64,000 nucleotides of DNA from Vibrio aquaticus (GTDB lineage Bacteria > Pseudomonadota > Gammaproteobacteria > Enterobacterales > Vibrionaceae): the NCBI RefSeq assembly GCF_003970385.1, contig NZ_RXZH01000001.1:62001-126000 (forward strand), given 5' to 3'. The notes below the pieces were generated by a model, which saw only the letters and a program-made list of their open reading frames with translations, was not told where the DNA came from and made no database searches. Numbering within the stretch: the stretch's first letter is position 1; each line of letters starts with the position of its first letter. The translations under genes and the position numbers were made by a program. Below, one piece after another: positions 44,083-52,844 of the stretch.

Positions 44083-44754
44083 ATGAAGTTTAAAATCGCA
44101 TGGCTGGCAATGGCTGTAGTGCTCGCACCCAATGCGCTTGCAGACCAAGAAGAAAATATAGATAAAGAATCTAAGGTAGCTCCAGATTCAACAATCTCTA
44201 ACCTGATTGTCGCAAATAACTTAGCGATGAAGGGCGTTGAAGATAAAGATCCTTTACTGCTTATAACATCAGCAAAATTGATAAAACTGAATAGTGTTGA
44301 ACAAAAGGATCGAGAGAAAAAGTCCGAAGGTGGGACTAAATCAACCAAGCAAGAGCGTGCTCGTTACGATGCGCAAACACTTCTTGAATATGCTGAAGAA
44401 TGGTCGGGCGACAATGATGCTTATGCGTCACTCATCAAGCAAGTTGAAAATCTATCGACCAGAGGTCGAATCGGAGGTAATGCGATTCACTCAGACCGCG
44501 TTGAAGCGGGTGCAGTAGATACATATGTTGTTCCTTTTTATGGAAGAGAAGTGGCAGAAGTCGCGGTAATTGGCGATGGAGACACGGATATTGACCTTCA
44601 TATTTATGACCATAATGGAAACCTGATCTGCGAAGATACAGACGCAACAGATACCACCTATTGTTACTGGGTCCCTCGTTTTGATGGTGATTTTATTATA
44701 ACCATTAAGAACTATGGCTCGGTTTACAACGCTTATGACTTGTTAACGAACTAA
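44083..44754 (+). CDS. Secreted PPC-like domain protein, first gene of the caspase/CHAT run
   Basis: This 223-residue protein has a signal peptide (about 1-21, ending NALA). After a charged helical part (EEWSGDNDAYASLIKQVENL), residues about 145-223 resemble a bacterial pre-peptidase C-terminal (PPC) beta-sandwich: VDTYVVPFYGREVAEVAV, then the acidic turn GDGDTDIDLHIYDHNGN, and CYWVPRFDGDFIITIKN. PPC domains usually travel with secreted proteases and bind calcium or aid export. It has a strong ribosome-binding site (AAGGGGGA). It lies 57 bases before the first caspase gene, with a 9-base hairpin in between. Function inferred only as an accessory to the proteases. Confidence 0.75.
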   Translation: MKFKIAWLAMAVVLAPNALADQEENIDKESKVAPDSTISNLIVANNLAMKGVEDKDPLLLITSAKLIKLNSVEQKDREKKSEGGTKSTKQERARYDAQTLLEYAEEWSGDNDAYASLIKQVENLSTRGRIGGNAIHSDRVEAGAVDTYVVPFYGREVAEVAVIGDGDTDIDLHIYDHNGNLICEDTDATDTTYCYWVPRFDGDFIITIKNYGSVYNAYDLLTN

Positions 44755-44759
44755 AAGCT

Positions 44760-44784
44760 AGGTGCAGATGGAGTGTCTGCACCT
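44760..44784 (+). repeat. Perfect hairpin between the PPC and caspase genes
   Basis: A 9-base perfect inverted repeat (AGGTGCAGA / TCTGCACCT) with a 7-base loop has no T-run behind it. It may protect the upstream mRNA end or tune read-through into the protease genes. Confidence 0.65.
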
Positions 44785-44811
44785 ATCGTTAATGAACACA
44801 AGGAAGATTTC

Positions 44812-46857
44812 ATGCGTGTGGCATTGCTTGCTTTATGGATACTGTTCTCTCAAAGCGCTTGGGCCACAACCTATTATGCGGTTGTGGTAGGCGTGTCTGA
44901 ATACCCAAATTTGGACGAAACTCTATCATTAAACGGCCCCAAATATGATGCCGTTAGAATCGAAAATATGCTACTTCAGCAAGGGGTCGATAAAAAGAAC
45001 ATTCGAGTGCTGGCTGATGGTGTTGAGGGCGCACCTTTGCCGACCAAACAAAACATCATTGATGCGATCACTGAAATAGAGAATCAACTGGCCAAAGGTG
45101 ACTTTGTTTATCTTCATTTTTCTGGGCATGGTAGTCAGCAACCTGTACAAGGAAACGAAGATAAAAGTGAATCATCAGATGGTTTAGACGAAATCTTTTT
45201 GCCACGAGACGTCCAGTTGTGGTCGAAAGCTAAAGGGGAAGTACCGAATAGTCTAACTGATAACGAAGTGCATATTCTCACGAACCGTTTACGCAATAAA
45301 GGTGCGGATGTATGGTCGATCTTCGATTCTTGTCACTCTGGAACCATGACACGAAGTGTTAACGGCCAAGAGTTTCGATCAAGAAATGTGAATTTTGAAC
45401 AGCTCAAGGCTGGAACTCCTACTGCGGGTCCAATTCCCGAACAGCATGACAGTATTGAAATACTTAAACCAGTTGCTCTAGCCGAAGGTGCAGGAAGTTT
45501 GATCAGTTTTGGCGCGGCTCAGAGCAATGAAGAAGCGCCAGAAATGGCACTGCCGAATGGTGACAGACCTTCACCACAGGGCCTATTTACCTACACATTG
45601 ACTTCCTTGATCAGTCAGAATCCCAATATGAGTTATCGCCAATTGGCTCAGGGGATTTTGTCTGCTTATAACGGCTTACCTTGGTATCGAACGACGCCGT
45701 TATTTGAAGGCGAATCCCTAGACAAACCGATTTTCCACCGAGACGGTGATGTCGTAACACGGTATCCAGTTCGCAAGAAGAAAGGGCGTTATTTCATTCA
45801 AGCCGGGCAGTTGAATGGTTTTGAAGAGGGAGCGGTTGTCGAAGTTTTTGCGGATGTCGCCTCAGAAGAACCTTTAGCGGTGCTTGAAGTCACTGATAGC
45901 CAAATAGCGAGCAGTGAGGCGTCGCTCAAAACGGGTGAGTTCGCGACTAAAAAGGCGTTTGCTCAACTACACAGTCCGGCTTATCCCGCTAAAGTTAGGT
46001 TTAAATGGCAGAAAGCGCCACCCAAGGCATGGCAAACAGCACTTGAAACACAATTAGAAGAAAACCTGTTCTTACAACGAACCATCGATTGGGTGGACTC
46101 AGATCAACCTGCGGACATCTCCCTCTATGTTACAGACAATAAAGTGTATTTCTTTACCGTGAGTGATGTGGATTTGCCCTGTGAGCTGGTTAGTGAAACG
46201 GAATGTCAACCTACCCGCGGTAATGACACATACCTGTCTTTGGATGTTGCTCAACAAACGCCATTAGCTATACTCAATAATGGATTGCAAAGGGTTATTC
46301 GGGCACATAATCTAAAACGTTTGGCCGTCAAAATGACGGGCACCTCAAGTGTTATGTCAGAAGTATTTTTGAATGACAATCCGTTAGGTCTTGACCAACT
46401 CATCGCGGCAAAAGACGGAGATGATCTCTACATGAGCTTCGTTAACAAAAGCCGAAAGCCTGTTGATTTAACGGTGATGTTCATTGATAGCGGATTAGGG
46501 ATTACCCAGATTTTCCCAGAGATTGGATTCAGCGGCCGACTTTTTGCTGGAGAGTTCGCAGAGTTCGAAGGGACAGTGAGCAATGAAGAGAGTAAAGGGG
46601 AGGAGCAGTTTGTTGTGATTGCGATTCCTTCAAGTCGAGATGCGCCTCAGACGTCTTTAGCTCATCTTCAGCAAGAGCCATTAGACAGCAGTGTTTTTGA
46701 GCAGAGAACTACCAGCAAATCACGCTCTAGCAGTGACAGTTACCAAGATGTCTTCGCGCAAGCTCTCGGAGATTTACCCATGCAACGTGCGTTTGTTAAA
46801 CGCGATAAGTCGTCTGGCAATGCGAGCATCAGTGTTATCCGGCTGAAAACTGAATGA
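44812..46857 (+). CDS. Secreted caspase-fold (C14) protease with DUF4384-like C-terminus
   Basis: From ATG 44812 (AGGAAG upstream) the protein has 681 residues; a GTG at 44773 would mask the signal peptide MRVALLALWILFSQSAWA. Residues about 20-330 are a p20-like caspase domain: YYAVVVGVSEYPN, FVYLHFSGHGS with catalytic His106 and IFDSCHSG with catalytic Cys174, then the p10-like SPQGLFTYTLTSLI. Both catalytic residues are present. The remainder is beta-rich; about 540-610 (DLYMSFVNKSRKPVDLTV, GLGITQIFPE) resembles DUF4384, often fused to bacterial caspases. Such enzymes cut after basic or acidic residues; specificity here is unknown. An exported caspase is unusual. Confidence 0.85.
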   Translation: MRVALLALWILFSQSAWATTYYAVVVGVSEYPNLDETLSLNGPKYDAVRIENMLLQQGVDKKNIRVLADGVEGAPLPTKQNIIDAITEIENQLAKGDFVYLHFSGHGSQQPVQGNEDKSESSDGLDEIFLPRDVQLWSKAKGEVPNSLTDNEVHILTNRLRNKGADVWSIFDSCHSGTMTRSVNGQEFRSRNVNFEQLKAGTPTAGPIPEQHDSIEILKPVALAEGAGSLISFGAAQSNEEAPEMALPNGDRPSPQGLFTYTLTSLISQNPNMSYRQLAQGILSAYNGLPWYRTTPLFEGESLDKPIFHRDGDVVTRYPVRKKKGRYFIQAGQLNGFEEGAVVEVFADVASEEPLAVLEVTDSQIASSEASLKTGEFATKKAFAQLHSPAYPAKVRFKWQKAPPKAWQTALETQLEENLFLQRTIDWVDSDQPADISLYVTDNKVYFFTVSDVDLPCELVSETECQPTRGNDTYLSLDVAQQTPLAILNNGLQRVIRAHNLKRLAVKMTGTSSVMSEVFLNDNPLGLDQLIAAKDGDDLYMSFVNKSRKPVDLTVMFIDSGLGITQIFPEIGFSGRLFAGEFAEFEGTVSNEESKGEEQFVVIAIPSSRDAPQTSLAHLQQEPLDSSVFEQRTTSKSRSSSDSYQDVFAQALGDLPMQRAFVKRDKSSGNASISVIRLKTE

Positions 46858-46877
46858 TGGTGAGGTTGAGATAACGG

Positions 46878-48239
46878 ATGAGAACAATGTTAGGGGCTCA
46901 CCATTGGCTCAAACGATTCTATCTACGATTTACGTTTATCGCTCAGTGGTTGTTTATGGCGACTCTAGGGGCTTGGTTGATTTATGGCGATCCTTATGGC
47001 TTAGGCAGTGCGAGTGAGCGAGCAGGGGAAAGGGCGATCTATCGTTTGGTGTCGGGCCAGTATGATTCCTCGGTTAGTGAACCTAATATTCTTGTTGTCC
47101 TGTTTAATGATCGGTCAATCGACAACCTTTACCCATATTTATGGGAGTCTAACGACTGGCCGTTAGCTTATAGTGATCAAGTGAACCTGCTTTCGGCCAT
47201 TATGACTCACAAACCAATGGCTGTGTTTTATGACGTGATGTGGATGAAGCAACGATCGCTCGATGTAAGCTACCCTCGAGCATTCGCCAAACTCAAAGCA
47301 ATGCAAGAGAAGACCCTTGTGCCGCTCTATTTTGCGCGTGGTACGGTCGATTCGTCTATGGATCAAACTGTGCAGAAAGAAATAAAACAAGTCGCCCAAC
47401 TTGCGGTCAATGGTTGGCAAGGTGAAGGTGATCTCTACCCCTTATTCGTCGCTCAAGGTTCGCCCACCGCCGCCATGCAGTTGTACCAAGAGTACTGTCA
47501 GAAAACACGTTGTGATTCCAACCCAAACAACTACTTAGCCCCCATGAGTGTGAGGTGGAACGCAAACCCTGCAACTGTGATGGTACCGCACCGAAGCCAA
47601 CAGTGTAGGCAGCTTGGTCGTGTCTTTGATGTGATGCAACGCGTGGTCATGTCGGTTGTTGAAAACATTCTTCCGTGGTTAGAAGAGGAAGAATCGTTGC
47701 AGCTATGCCCTCCGCAGAGAGTACTCTACGCTGATGAATTGATGACCCTAGTACGTTCTCCGAACCCACAAGATCGTGAACGTGTTAGTGAGATGCTAGA
47801 GAACACCCTTGTTCTGGTTGGAGGACAAATTGAAGGCATTCATGATTATGTTGTATCTCCTGTACATGGCGCGTTACCTGGTGTTTTTTTCCATGCGATG
47901 GCGTTAGACAACCTGATCACTTTTGGCGACCGATATACACGCGAAGATGACAATGTCGACCATGTAAATTTCACAATTTGGCTTTTCTATATCACCTTGT
48001 TGGTAGCAATCCGAAACTATGCCCATTGCTACCCATGGCTAATACCTGTGAATGAACGATTATGGTTGATGAGCGCTATCTTTATTGTACTAGTGCTTGG
48101 CATTGTGTTTGGTCTATTCAATTACGCACCTTCTAGTTGGATCTCGATACTGGCGTTAGGCTGGGTTGGAACTCAGCTCTTGCAGCAAGTCGATGAGCGA
48201 TACGGTGTCTCTGAGGAAGGAGATACTCATGAGGAGTAA
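46878..48239 (+). CDS. CHASE2-domain membrane sensor without output domain
   Basis: This 453-residue protein follows the standard CHASE2 topology: one membrane helix at about 17-38, a large extracytoplasmic CHASE2 domain (about 40-350; ILVVLFNDRSIDNL, WPLAYSDQVNLL, KPMAVFYDV, VLVGGQIEGIHDYVVSPVHGALPGVFFHAMALDNL), then three helices (about 365-383, 396-418, 421-437). Normally a kinase, cyclase or GGDEF module follows; here the protein stops after a 15-residue acidic tail. Two Cys pairs in the domain could form disulfides. It is embedded between protease genes and overlaps the next gene by 11 bases. It probably senses an envelope condition for the protease system (inference). Confidence 0.82.
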   Translation: MRTMLGAHHWLKRFYLRFTFIAQWLFMATLGAWLIYGDPYGLGSASERAGERAIYRLVSGQYDSSVSEPNILVVLFNDRSIDNLYPYLWESNDWPLAYSDQVNLLSAIMTHKPMAVFYDVMWMKQRSLDVSYPRAFAKLKAMQEKTLVPLYFARGTVDSSMDQTVQKEIKQVAQLAVNGWQGEGDLYPLFVAQGSPTAAMQLYQEYCQKTRCDSNPNNYLAPMSVRWNANPATVMVPHRSQQCRQLGRVFDVMQRVVMSVVENILPWLEEEESLQLCPPQRVLYADELMTLVRSPNPQDRERVSEMLENTLVLVGGQIEGIHDYVVSPVHGALPGVFFHAMALDNLITFGDRYTREDDNVDHVNFTIWLFYITLLVAIRNYAHCYPWLIPVNERLWLMSAIFIVLVLGIVFGLFNYAPSSWISILALGWVGTQLLQQVDERYGVSEEGDTHEE

Positions 48240-48597
48240 ACCTATAGTTTTTGTACTTCTGGCATTGCTTTGTTTGTCGTTTAGCGTGAAAGCGTTAGTG
48301 ATCGAGGAGTGGTTAGAGCCTGTTGTTGAATACCAAACGTTTACGGGGGACTGGGTTATTCAAGCTACGGATAACATACCGTCTCCACCGATCAAGGTGC
48401 AAGATCAAGATAAAAACCGGGTATTGGTAAAATTGCGCAGAATTGGTTTGGTTTGGATTCCTAGAACTTCGGTTCGACTGAGTGAAGAGACGCTCGATTT
48501 GACCTGTCAGAAGAGCAGTGCCGTTCGTGCTGGTGATTATCAAAATTTCGGCATGCGCGGAGATTCCGACCTCGAAATAAAGTGTTTGAACGAGTGA
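48229..48597 (+). CDS. Small secreted protein in the caspase/CHAT run
   Basis: The start at ATG 48229 follows an excellent ribosome-binding site (GAGGAAGGAG) and gives 122 residues with a signal peptide (about 1-22, ending SVKA). The frame is open further upstream, but that part overlaps the CHASE2 gene and lacks a start signal. The mature part is beta-rich (GDWVIQATDN, NRVLVKLRRIGLVWIPRTSVRLS) and has two Cys (CQKS and IKCLNE) that may pair. I recognise no family; an SH3-like barrel is possible. It overlaps the CHASE2 gene by 11 bases, so the two are translationally coupled and may interact. Confidence 0.7.
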   Translation: MRSKPIVFVLLALLCLSFSVKALVIEEWLEPVVEYQTFTGDWVIQATDNIPSPPIKVQDQDKNRVLVKLRRIGLVWIPRTSVRLSEETLDLTCQKSSAVRAGDYQNFGMRGDSDLEIKCLNE

Positions 48598-48658
48598 TAT
48601 GTAGGCTGATTGTGTAGCGTAGTTACGCTGATTTATCTAACAAAGACAAGGAAGCAAA

Positions 48659-51600
48659 ATGGGTACAGCAGCAAACAAGGCTAACCGAGGTTTTGGTATA
48701 GGAGTATGGGGGCTAATGTCGTTTGCTCCAGTGTGTGTGTTTGCTTCCCAAACGGTCAGTATCCCTCAGGCTACGTTTGAAGTAGGAGAGTCTTATTTAA
48801 CGTTACACAGCAAAAAACTGACTCTACGTGAACATGAAGGAAAACATAATCGTTACCACCAAGTACAAGAAGAAGGGTTTGTACGATTTGTGTTACGTAA
48901 ACCACCAGAGCAGAATGAAAAGCAACGGTGGGAAGTGAAGTATCTAGAGAACTATCGGGGAAAAGGTCAGAACTTCAATATGGAGTTTGAACATAATAGG
49001 CTGATGGGGTCGGGCGCTGTTGTGAGCTTGTCAGAGTCAGGCTGGAAAGTCATTGAAGAAGACCCAGGTGAGGAAATTCTTGATGGTTATGATGATAAAG
49101 ATCGAGACCGCTTTATTAATACCATCAACGAAAATAGTTTTTATAGCACCCTATCTAAAGCGTTATCCTTTCAAGCCTATAACCTAAACCAGCCAGTTTC
49201 TTTACCGGATTCATTGAGTGAGAAACTCGGTAAAAGCGCCAAAGTTACCTTAAGTCGAGTGACGGAAAAATGGGGTGCTCAAGTAGCAGAGTTTACGATA
49301 GCGTTAGAGCAGTTTGGTGATAAACAACTTCTTAGCCCTTGCGAGTATAAAATTAGCGCATTTACCAAAAGTGGCAAAATCACCGATGTGATTTTTTCAT
49401 GTGATGTTTCTTTGGGTGGCGCTCCAAATTGGGTCACGGGCTACGTCATTGAAAGGCTGAGTTATTCATACTCCAGTCAATCGATCAGTGCTTTCTCCCC
49501 AGAACCAATCATCAGTGTGCATCCTCAAGGTGATGTCACTGCAATGAAGTTTATGCCAGAAGCGGGGTTGCTGGCGTACATCAGTCAAGGTGGGACAGGT
49601 TCAGAAACGAGCTGGTTAACGTTTTGGGATCTGGCTCAGCGAAAAACTCTGTTTACCAAACGTTCAAGTGGCGCGCAGTTAACGCTGTCAGAGGATGGAA
49701 AAACACTCGCATCTGTCGATAAGAATCGGCTTGTTCAAAACTATATCCCTATAGGAGGACGCTTTATCCCCTTTGGTCAATTTGCCGACTTTGACCCAGA
49801 ACGTTCGGTACAATCAGCGGCTGCGTTTGGCCGTTACACCATAGTTCTTAATGACAGCAGAGAGTTAGAACTTCTTAATACAGGTTATCGCTCGCGTATA
49901 ACATTGAAAGAGCAGTTGCAGTCGGCACAACAAGTTGCAGCTAATAATGATGGACGCGTACTGACCATCAGTAAGGATGGGGAATTAAATCTCTATCAAC
50001 TATCAATCAGTCACGAACCTTGTGGTTCCAAAACAGATTTCACCGAAGCTTGGTGTGAAAAACCGGACGTTGAATTCGAATTTTTAGAGTCGATTAAGGT
50101 CGAGAACTTATGGGGTGATGACGTTAAGACAACAGACTCCATTACTATTGACTCCCTGACACTTCATCCAAATCAACCTAAAGCGATCTATTGTACACAA
50201 GAGCTGCGCAAATGCGGAGTGCTAGACTACCAAACTGGAACAGCCAGTCAGCTCAGTGCCACTCAATTAAACTTTAGTGACGATGGTGAATATGTCATCA
50301 CGCGAAGCGGTGTGTTCGATTTAAACGGGAAGTGGATAACTCAATACGCTAATAGTTGGTTACTAGTGAGCAGCAGAGCTCAAGATGTGGCGGATGAACA
50401 AGAGCTTGTTTTTGTTGGTGGGAAGCGTAATAACCAAGGTCGATTTGAACCCGTTATCGAGCTGCTCGACAGCAAGAATGGAGAGGTAGTGGACAGGATT
50501 ACCTCCAAAGTTTCTCACCTTGATGATGTGTTCCAATACCAATCAGGGCTATTCCTGATTTCCAACGATATCCTTGCCAATCGTACAGACATTCGGATTG
50601 TTGATTTAGCCACGTTTGAAACGGGCGTTACGCAGTTACCATTTATTGCTAAACGGGTATCAGTGAACCAAGATCGGATGTTGCTCATGGCAGATAACAT
50701 AACGATGGTCACCAGCTTAGACCAACGTTTTCCTCCAGTTAGCATTACAAAAAATCTGACGGACGTTCAATGGATTGATGATGGAATTTTGTACGTTGAT
50801 GACAGTGGTAAGCTTTTCAAGCATACGATTTCTACCGGAAAAGAATTATTAATCAAAGACTTTGGGGAACGCGTTTATGAGTTGCTAACGCTAGATTCTA
50901 AAGGAAGCACCTATGTCGTTATGTTGGCAAAAAGCCGACTCGCTTTCTCTGACACGGATAAGATCGTACAGATTGGCTATGGCAATGCACCACACCGCTC
51001 GTTGATTCGTTCAAGTAAAGAAGGTGAGTTTCTCTCTACGGGTTTGTATGAGCTTGGCTCGTTCTACAACAACAGTATTCCACTGGTTAGCCGTTTTGAT
51101 CGAGATGGGCAACAGAAAGATACATTAGAAGCGACATGGGGGACACCAACAGCGCAATGGGTGAGCAACGCAGGGCAGTTATGGCTTGGTGACGATTCAG
51201 GTATGGTCACCATCCGAAATATTGAATCTGGTGTGTTGACTGAAAGTTTTACCGCCCATAGTGGCCGAGTGATCGCAATATTCGAAGTGAGTGAGAGTAT
51301 TATCGGAACGGCATCGCAGATGGGTGAGATTAAGTTTTGGCAGCTGAACACTCCCAGCCTACCCCCTCTTCATCCGCAATTACGGGTTTCGGTCCCATTG
51401 TTACAGCATGATATTAGCAATAGGCAGAGTAAGTTAGAGTTGACGCTGGTGGTTGATAAAGACAATGAGATGGTTGCCAGTACTCCAGAAGGCTATTACT
51501 GGGGAACACCAAAAGGGATTCACCAAGCAAGTTTCATCAACAAAGAGACCTTGTTTGATTATCGCCGTTATGACTTGTGGCTGAATAGACCAGACCTTGT

Positions 51601-52813
51601 GCTTGAGAGGCTTAGCTTTGCCTCCGAGAAACAGTTGTCAATGTGGCAAGATATTGTTAGGGCACGTCAGAGCCGAGTGCCAGGGTTCTCACCTAAGCTT
51701 TCATTTGAAACCAAATCGGACTATCAATTTAAGGTAACGGGCAGTCGGCCATTTGTGCAAAAGGATACCGTTACACTCGATTGGCAAAGCGACCTGCTAT
51801 TGAAAGGGCAGCTACACGTCACGGTTAATGAAACCCCTCTGTATGGGGGGCAAGGCAGAGCGATCTCAGCAAGTAGTGGTCACATCAAGATAGAGCTTTC
51901 GAGTGGCCTTAATACTATCAGAGTCTATGCGTTAGACGAGCAGGGCCAGCAAACTCGCAGCCAAACCCTAAGTTACTATCGGGTATCTCCTCAACAAAAG
52001 CCTACCCTTTACGCAGTGAGTATTGGTGTCTCTGATTATCAGAAGTCATCGCTCAATCTTAACTATGCGAAAAAAGATGCCGAAGACCTCAGTACACTCT
52101 TATCGCAAAGTGAAGAGTTTCATCGGGTTGAGCAACTCACCTTATATGATGAGCAAGTCGTCCAAGAATCGATGGGTAAGGTGAACGCCTTCCTAAGTCA
52201 GGCTAAGCCAAATGATCGTGTGATCGTGTTCTTTGCAGGGCATGGGTTTTTAGATAGCCAAGACAATTACTATTTTGGTTCGCACGATATTACGCCGGAG
52301 AATCCAGAGAATCGCGGTATTAGCTATAAAACAATCAGCGATTTATTGGCCGCTTCCCCCTCTCGGTACAAGCTCTTGATGCTAGATACCTGTCATTCGG
52401 GTGAAGTGAACCAATTCGCATCGTTAAACAACACCAAACTTACTGCAGGAGTCACCGGGCGTGGTTTTAAGGTTAAATCTCGTAAGCCAACGGCCCAAGA
52501 TGGTTTAGAGCAGTCGTATCAAAAGCTTCAAACTTCGTTTGTTGATTTGAGGGCCTCTACTGGTGCCGTCGTCATCAGCGCTTCGGGGGGATACGAGTTT
52601 GCGTTAGAGAAAAGCAATATAGCTAATGGGGTATTTACTTCAGCGGTACTGGATGCTTTGAAGAACAAGGCGGCTGATGCCAATCAAGATGGGCGTATTA
52701 GTACTTCAGAGCTTCGTACGTACACATACGCAGAAGTTCAGAGGCTTACCAATGGCCAACAGAAACCAACAACTCGAAGTTACAATTTAGATACAGACTT
52801 CGCCGTGTTTTAA
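48659..52813 (+). CDS. Secreted beta-propeller / caspase-fold protease
   Basis: This 1384-residue protein has a signal peptide (about 1-29, ending VFAS). A unique N-terminal domain (30-280) precedes WD40/PQQ-like propeller repeats (about 285-915), in which short blades such as TLSEDGKTLASVDKN and GQLWLGDDSGMVTIRNI are visible. A segment with EGYYWGTPKG, known from WD40-caspase proteins, and an Ig-like sandwich (about 1020-1110) follow. The caspase domain occupies about 1114-1384: LYAVSIGVSDYQ, VIVFFAGHG with His1195 and LMLDTCHSG with Cys1245. Near the end, DANQDGRISTSE (1340-1351) matches a canonical EF-hand loop, suggesting calcium control. Good ribosome-binding site (AAGGAAG). Confidence 0.85.
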   Translation: MGTAANKANRGFGIGVWGLMSFAPVCVFASQTVSIPQATFEVGESYLTLHSKKLTLREHEGKHNRYHQVQEEGFVRFVLRKPPEQNEKQRWEVKYLENYRGKGQNFNMEFEHNRLMGSGAVVSLSESGWKVIEEDPGEEILDGYDDKDRDRFINTINENSFYSTLSKALSFQAYNLNQPVSLPDSLSEKLGKSAKVTLSRVTEKWGAQVAEFTIALEQFGDKQLLSPCEYKISAFTKSGKITDVIFSCDVSLGGAPNWVTGYVIERLSYSYSSQSISAFSPEPIISVHPQGDVTAMKFMPEAGLLAYISQGGTGSETSWLTFWDLAQRKTLFTKRSSGAQLTLSEDGKTLASVDKNRLVQNYIPIGGRFIPFGQFADFDPERSVQSAAAFGRYTIVLNDSRELELLNTGYRSRITLKEQLQSAQQVAANNDGRVLTISKDGELNLYQLSISHEPCGSKTDFTEAWCEKPDVEFEFLESIKVENLWGDDVKTTDSITIDSLTLHPNQPKAIYCTQELRKCGVLDYQTGTASQLSATQLNFSDDGEYVITRSGVFDLNGKWITQYANSWLLVSSRAQDVADEQELVFVGGKRNNQGRFEPVIELLDSKNGEVVDRITSKVSHLDDVFQYQSGLFLISNDILANRTDIRIVDLATFETGVTQLPFIAKRVSVNQDRMLLMADNITMVTSLDQRFPPVSITKNLTDVQWIDDGILYVDDSGKLFKHTISTGKELLIKDFGERVYELLTLDSKGSTYVVMLAKSRLAFSDTDKIVQIGYGNAPHRSLIRSSKEGEFLSTGLYELGSFYNNSIPLVSRFDRDGQQKDTLEATWGTPTAQWVSNAGQLWLGDDSGMVTIRNIESGVLTESFTAHSGRVIAIFEVSESIIGTASQMGEIKFWQLNTPSLPPLHPQLRVSVPLLQHDISNRQSKLELTLVVDKDNEMVASTPEGYYWGTPKGIHQASFINKETLFDYRRYDLWLNRPDLVLERLSFASEKQLSMWQDIVRARQSRVPGFSPKLSFETKSDYQFKVTGSRPFVQKDTVTLDWQSDLLLKGQLHVTVNETPLYGGQGRAISASSGHIKIELSSGLNTIRVYALDEQGQQTRSQTLSYYRVSPQQKPTLYAVSIGVSDYQKSSLNLNYAKKDAEDLSTLLSQSEEFHRVEQLTLYDEQVVQESMGKVNAFLSQAKPNDRVIVFFAGHGFLDSQDNYYFGSHDITPENPENRGISYKTISDLLAASPSRYKLLMLDTCHSGEVNQFASLNNTKLTAGVTGRGFKVKSRKPTAQDGLEQSYQKLQTSFVDLRASTGAVVISASGGYEFALEKSNIANGVFTSAVLDALKNKAADANQDGRISTSELRTYTYAEVQRLTNGQQKPTTRSYNLDTDFAVF

Positions 52814-52844
52814 GCCACGATTCACATACTTTAAGGATTGAAGC

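Noticed and set aside
44773-44811. GTG start for the first caspase adding 13 residues
   Set aside because: It would begin within the hairpin and displace the signal peptide; ATG 44812 has AGGAAG at good distance.
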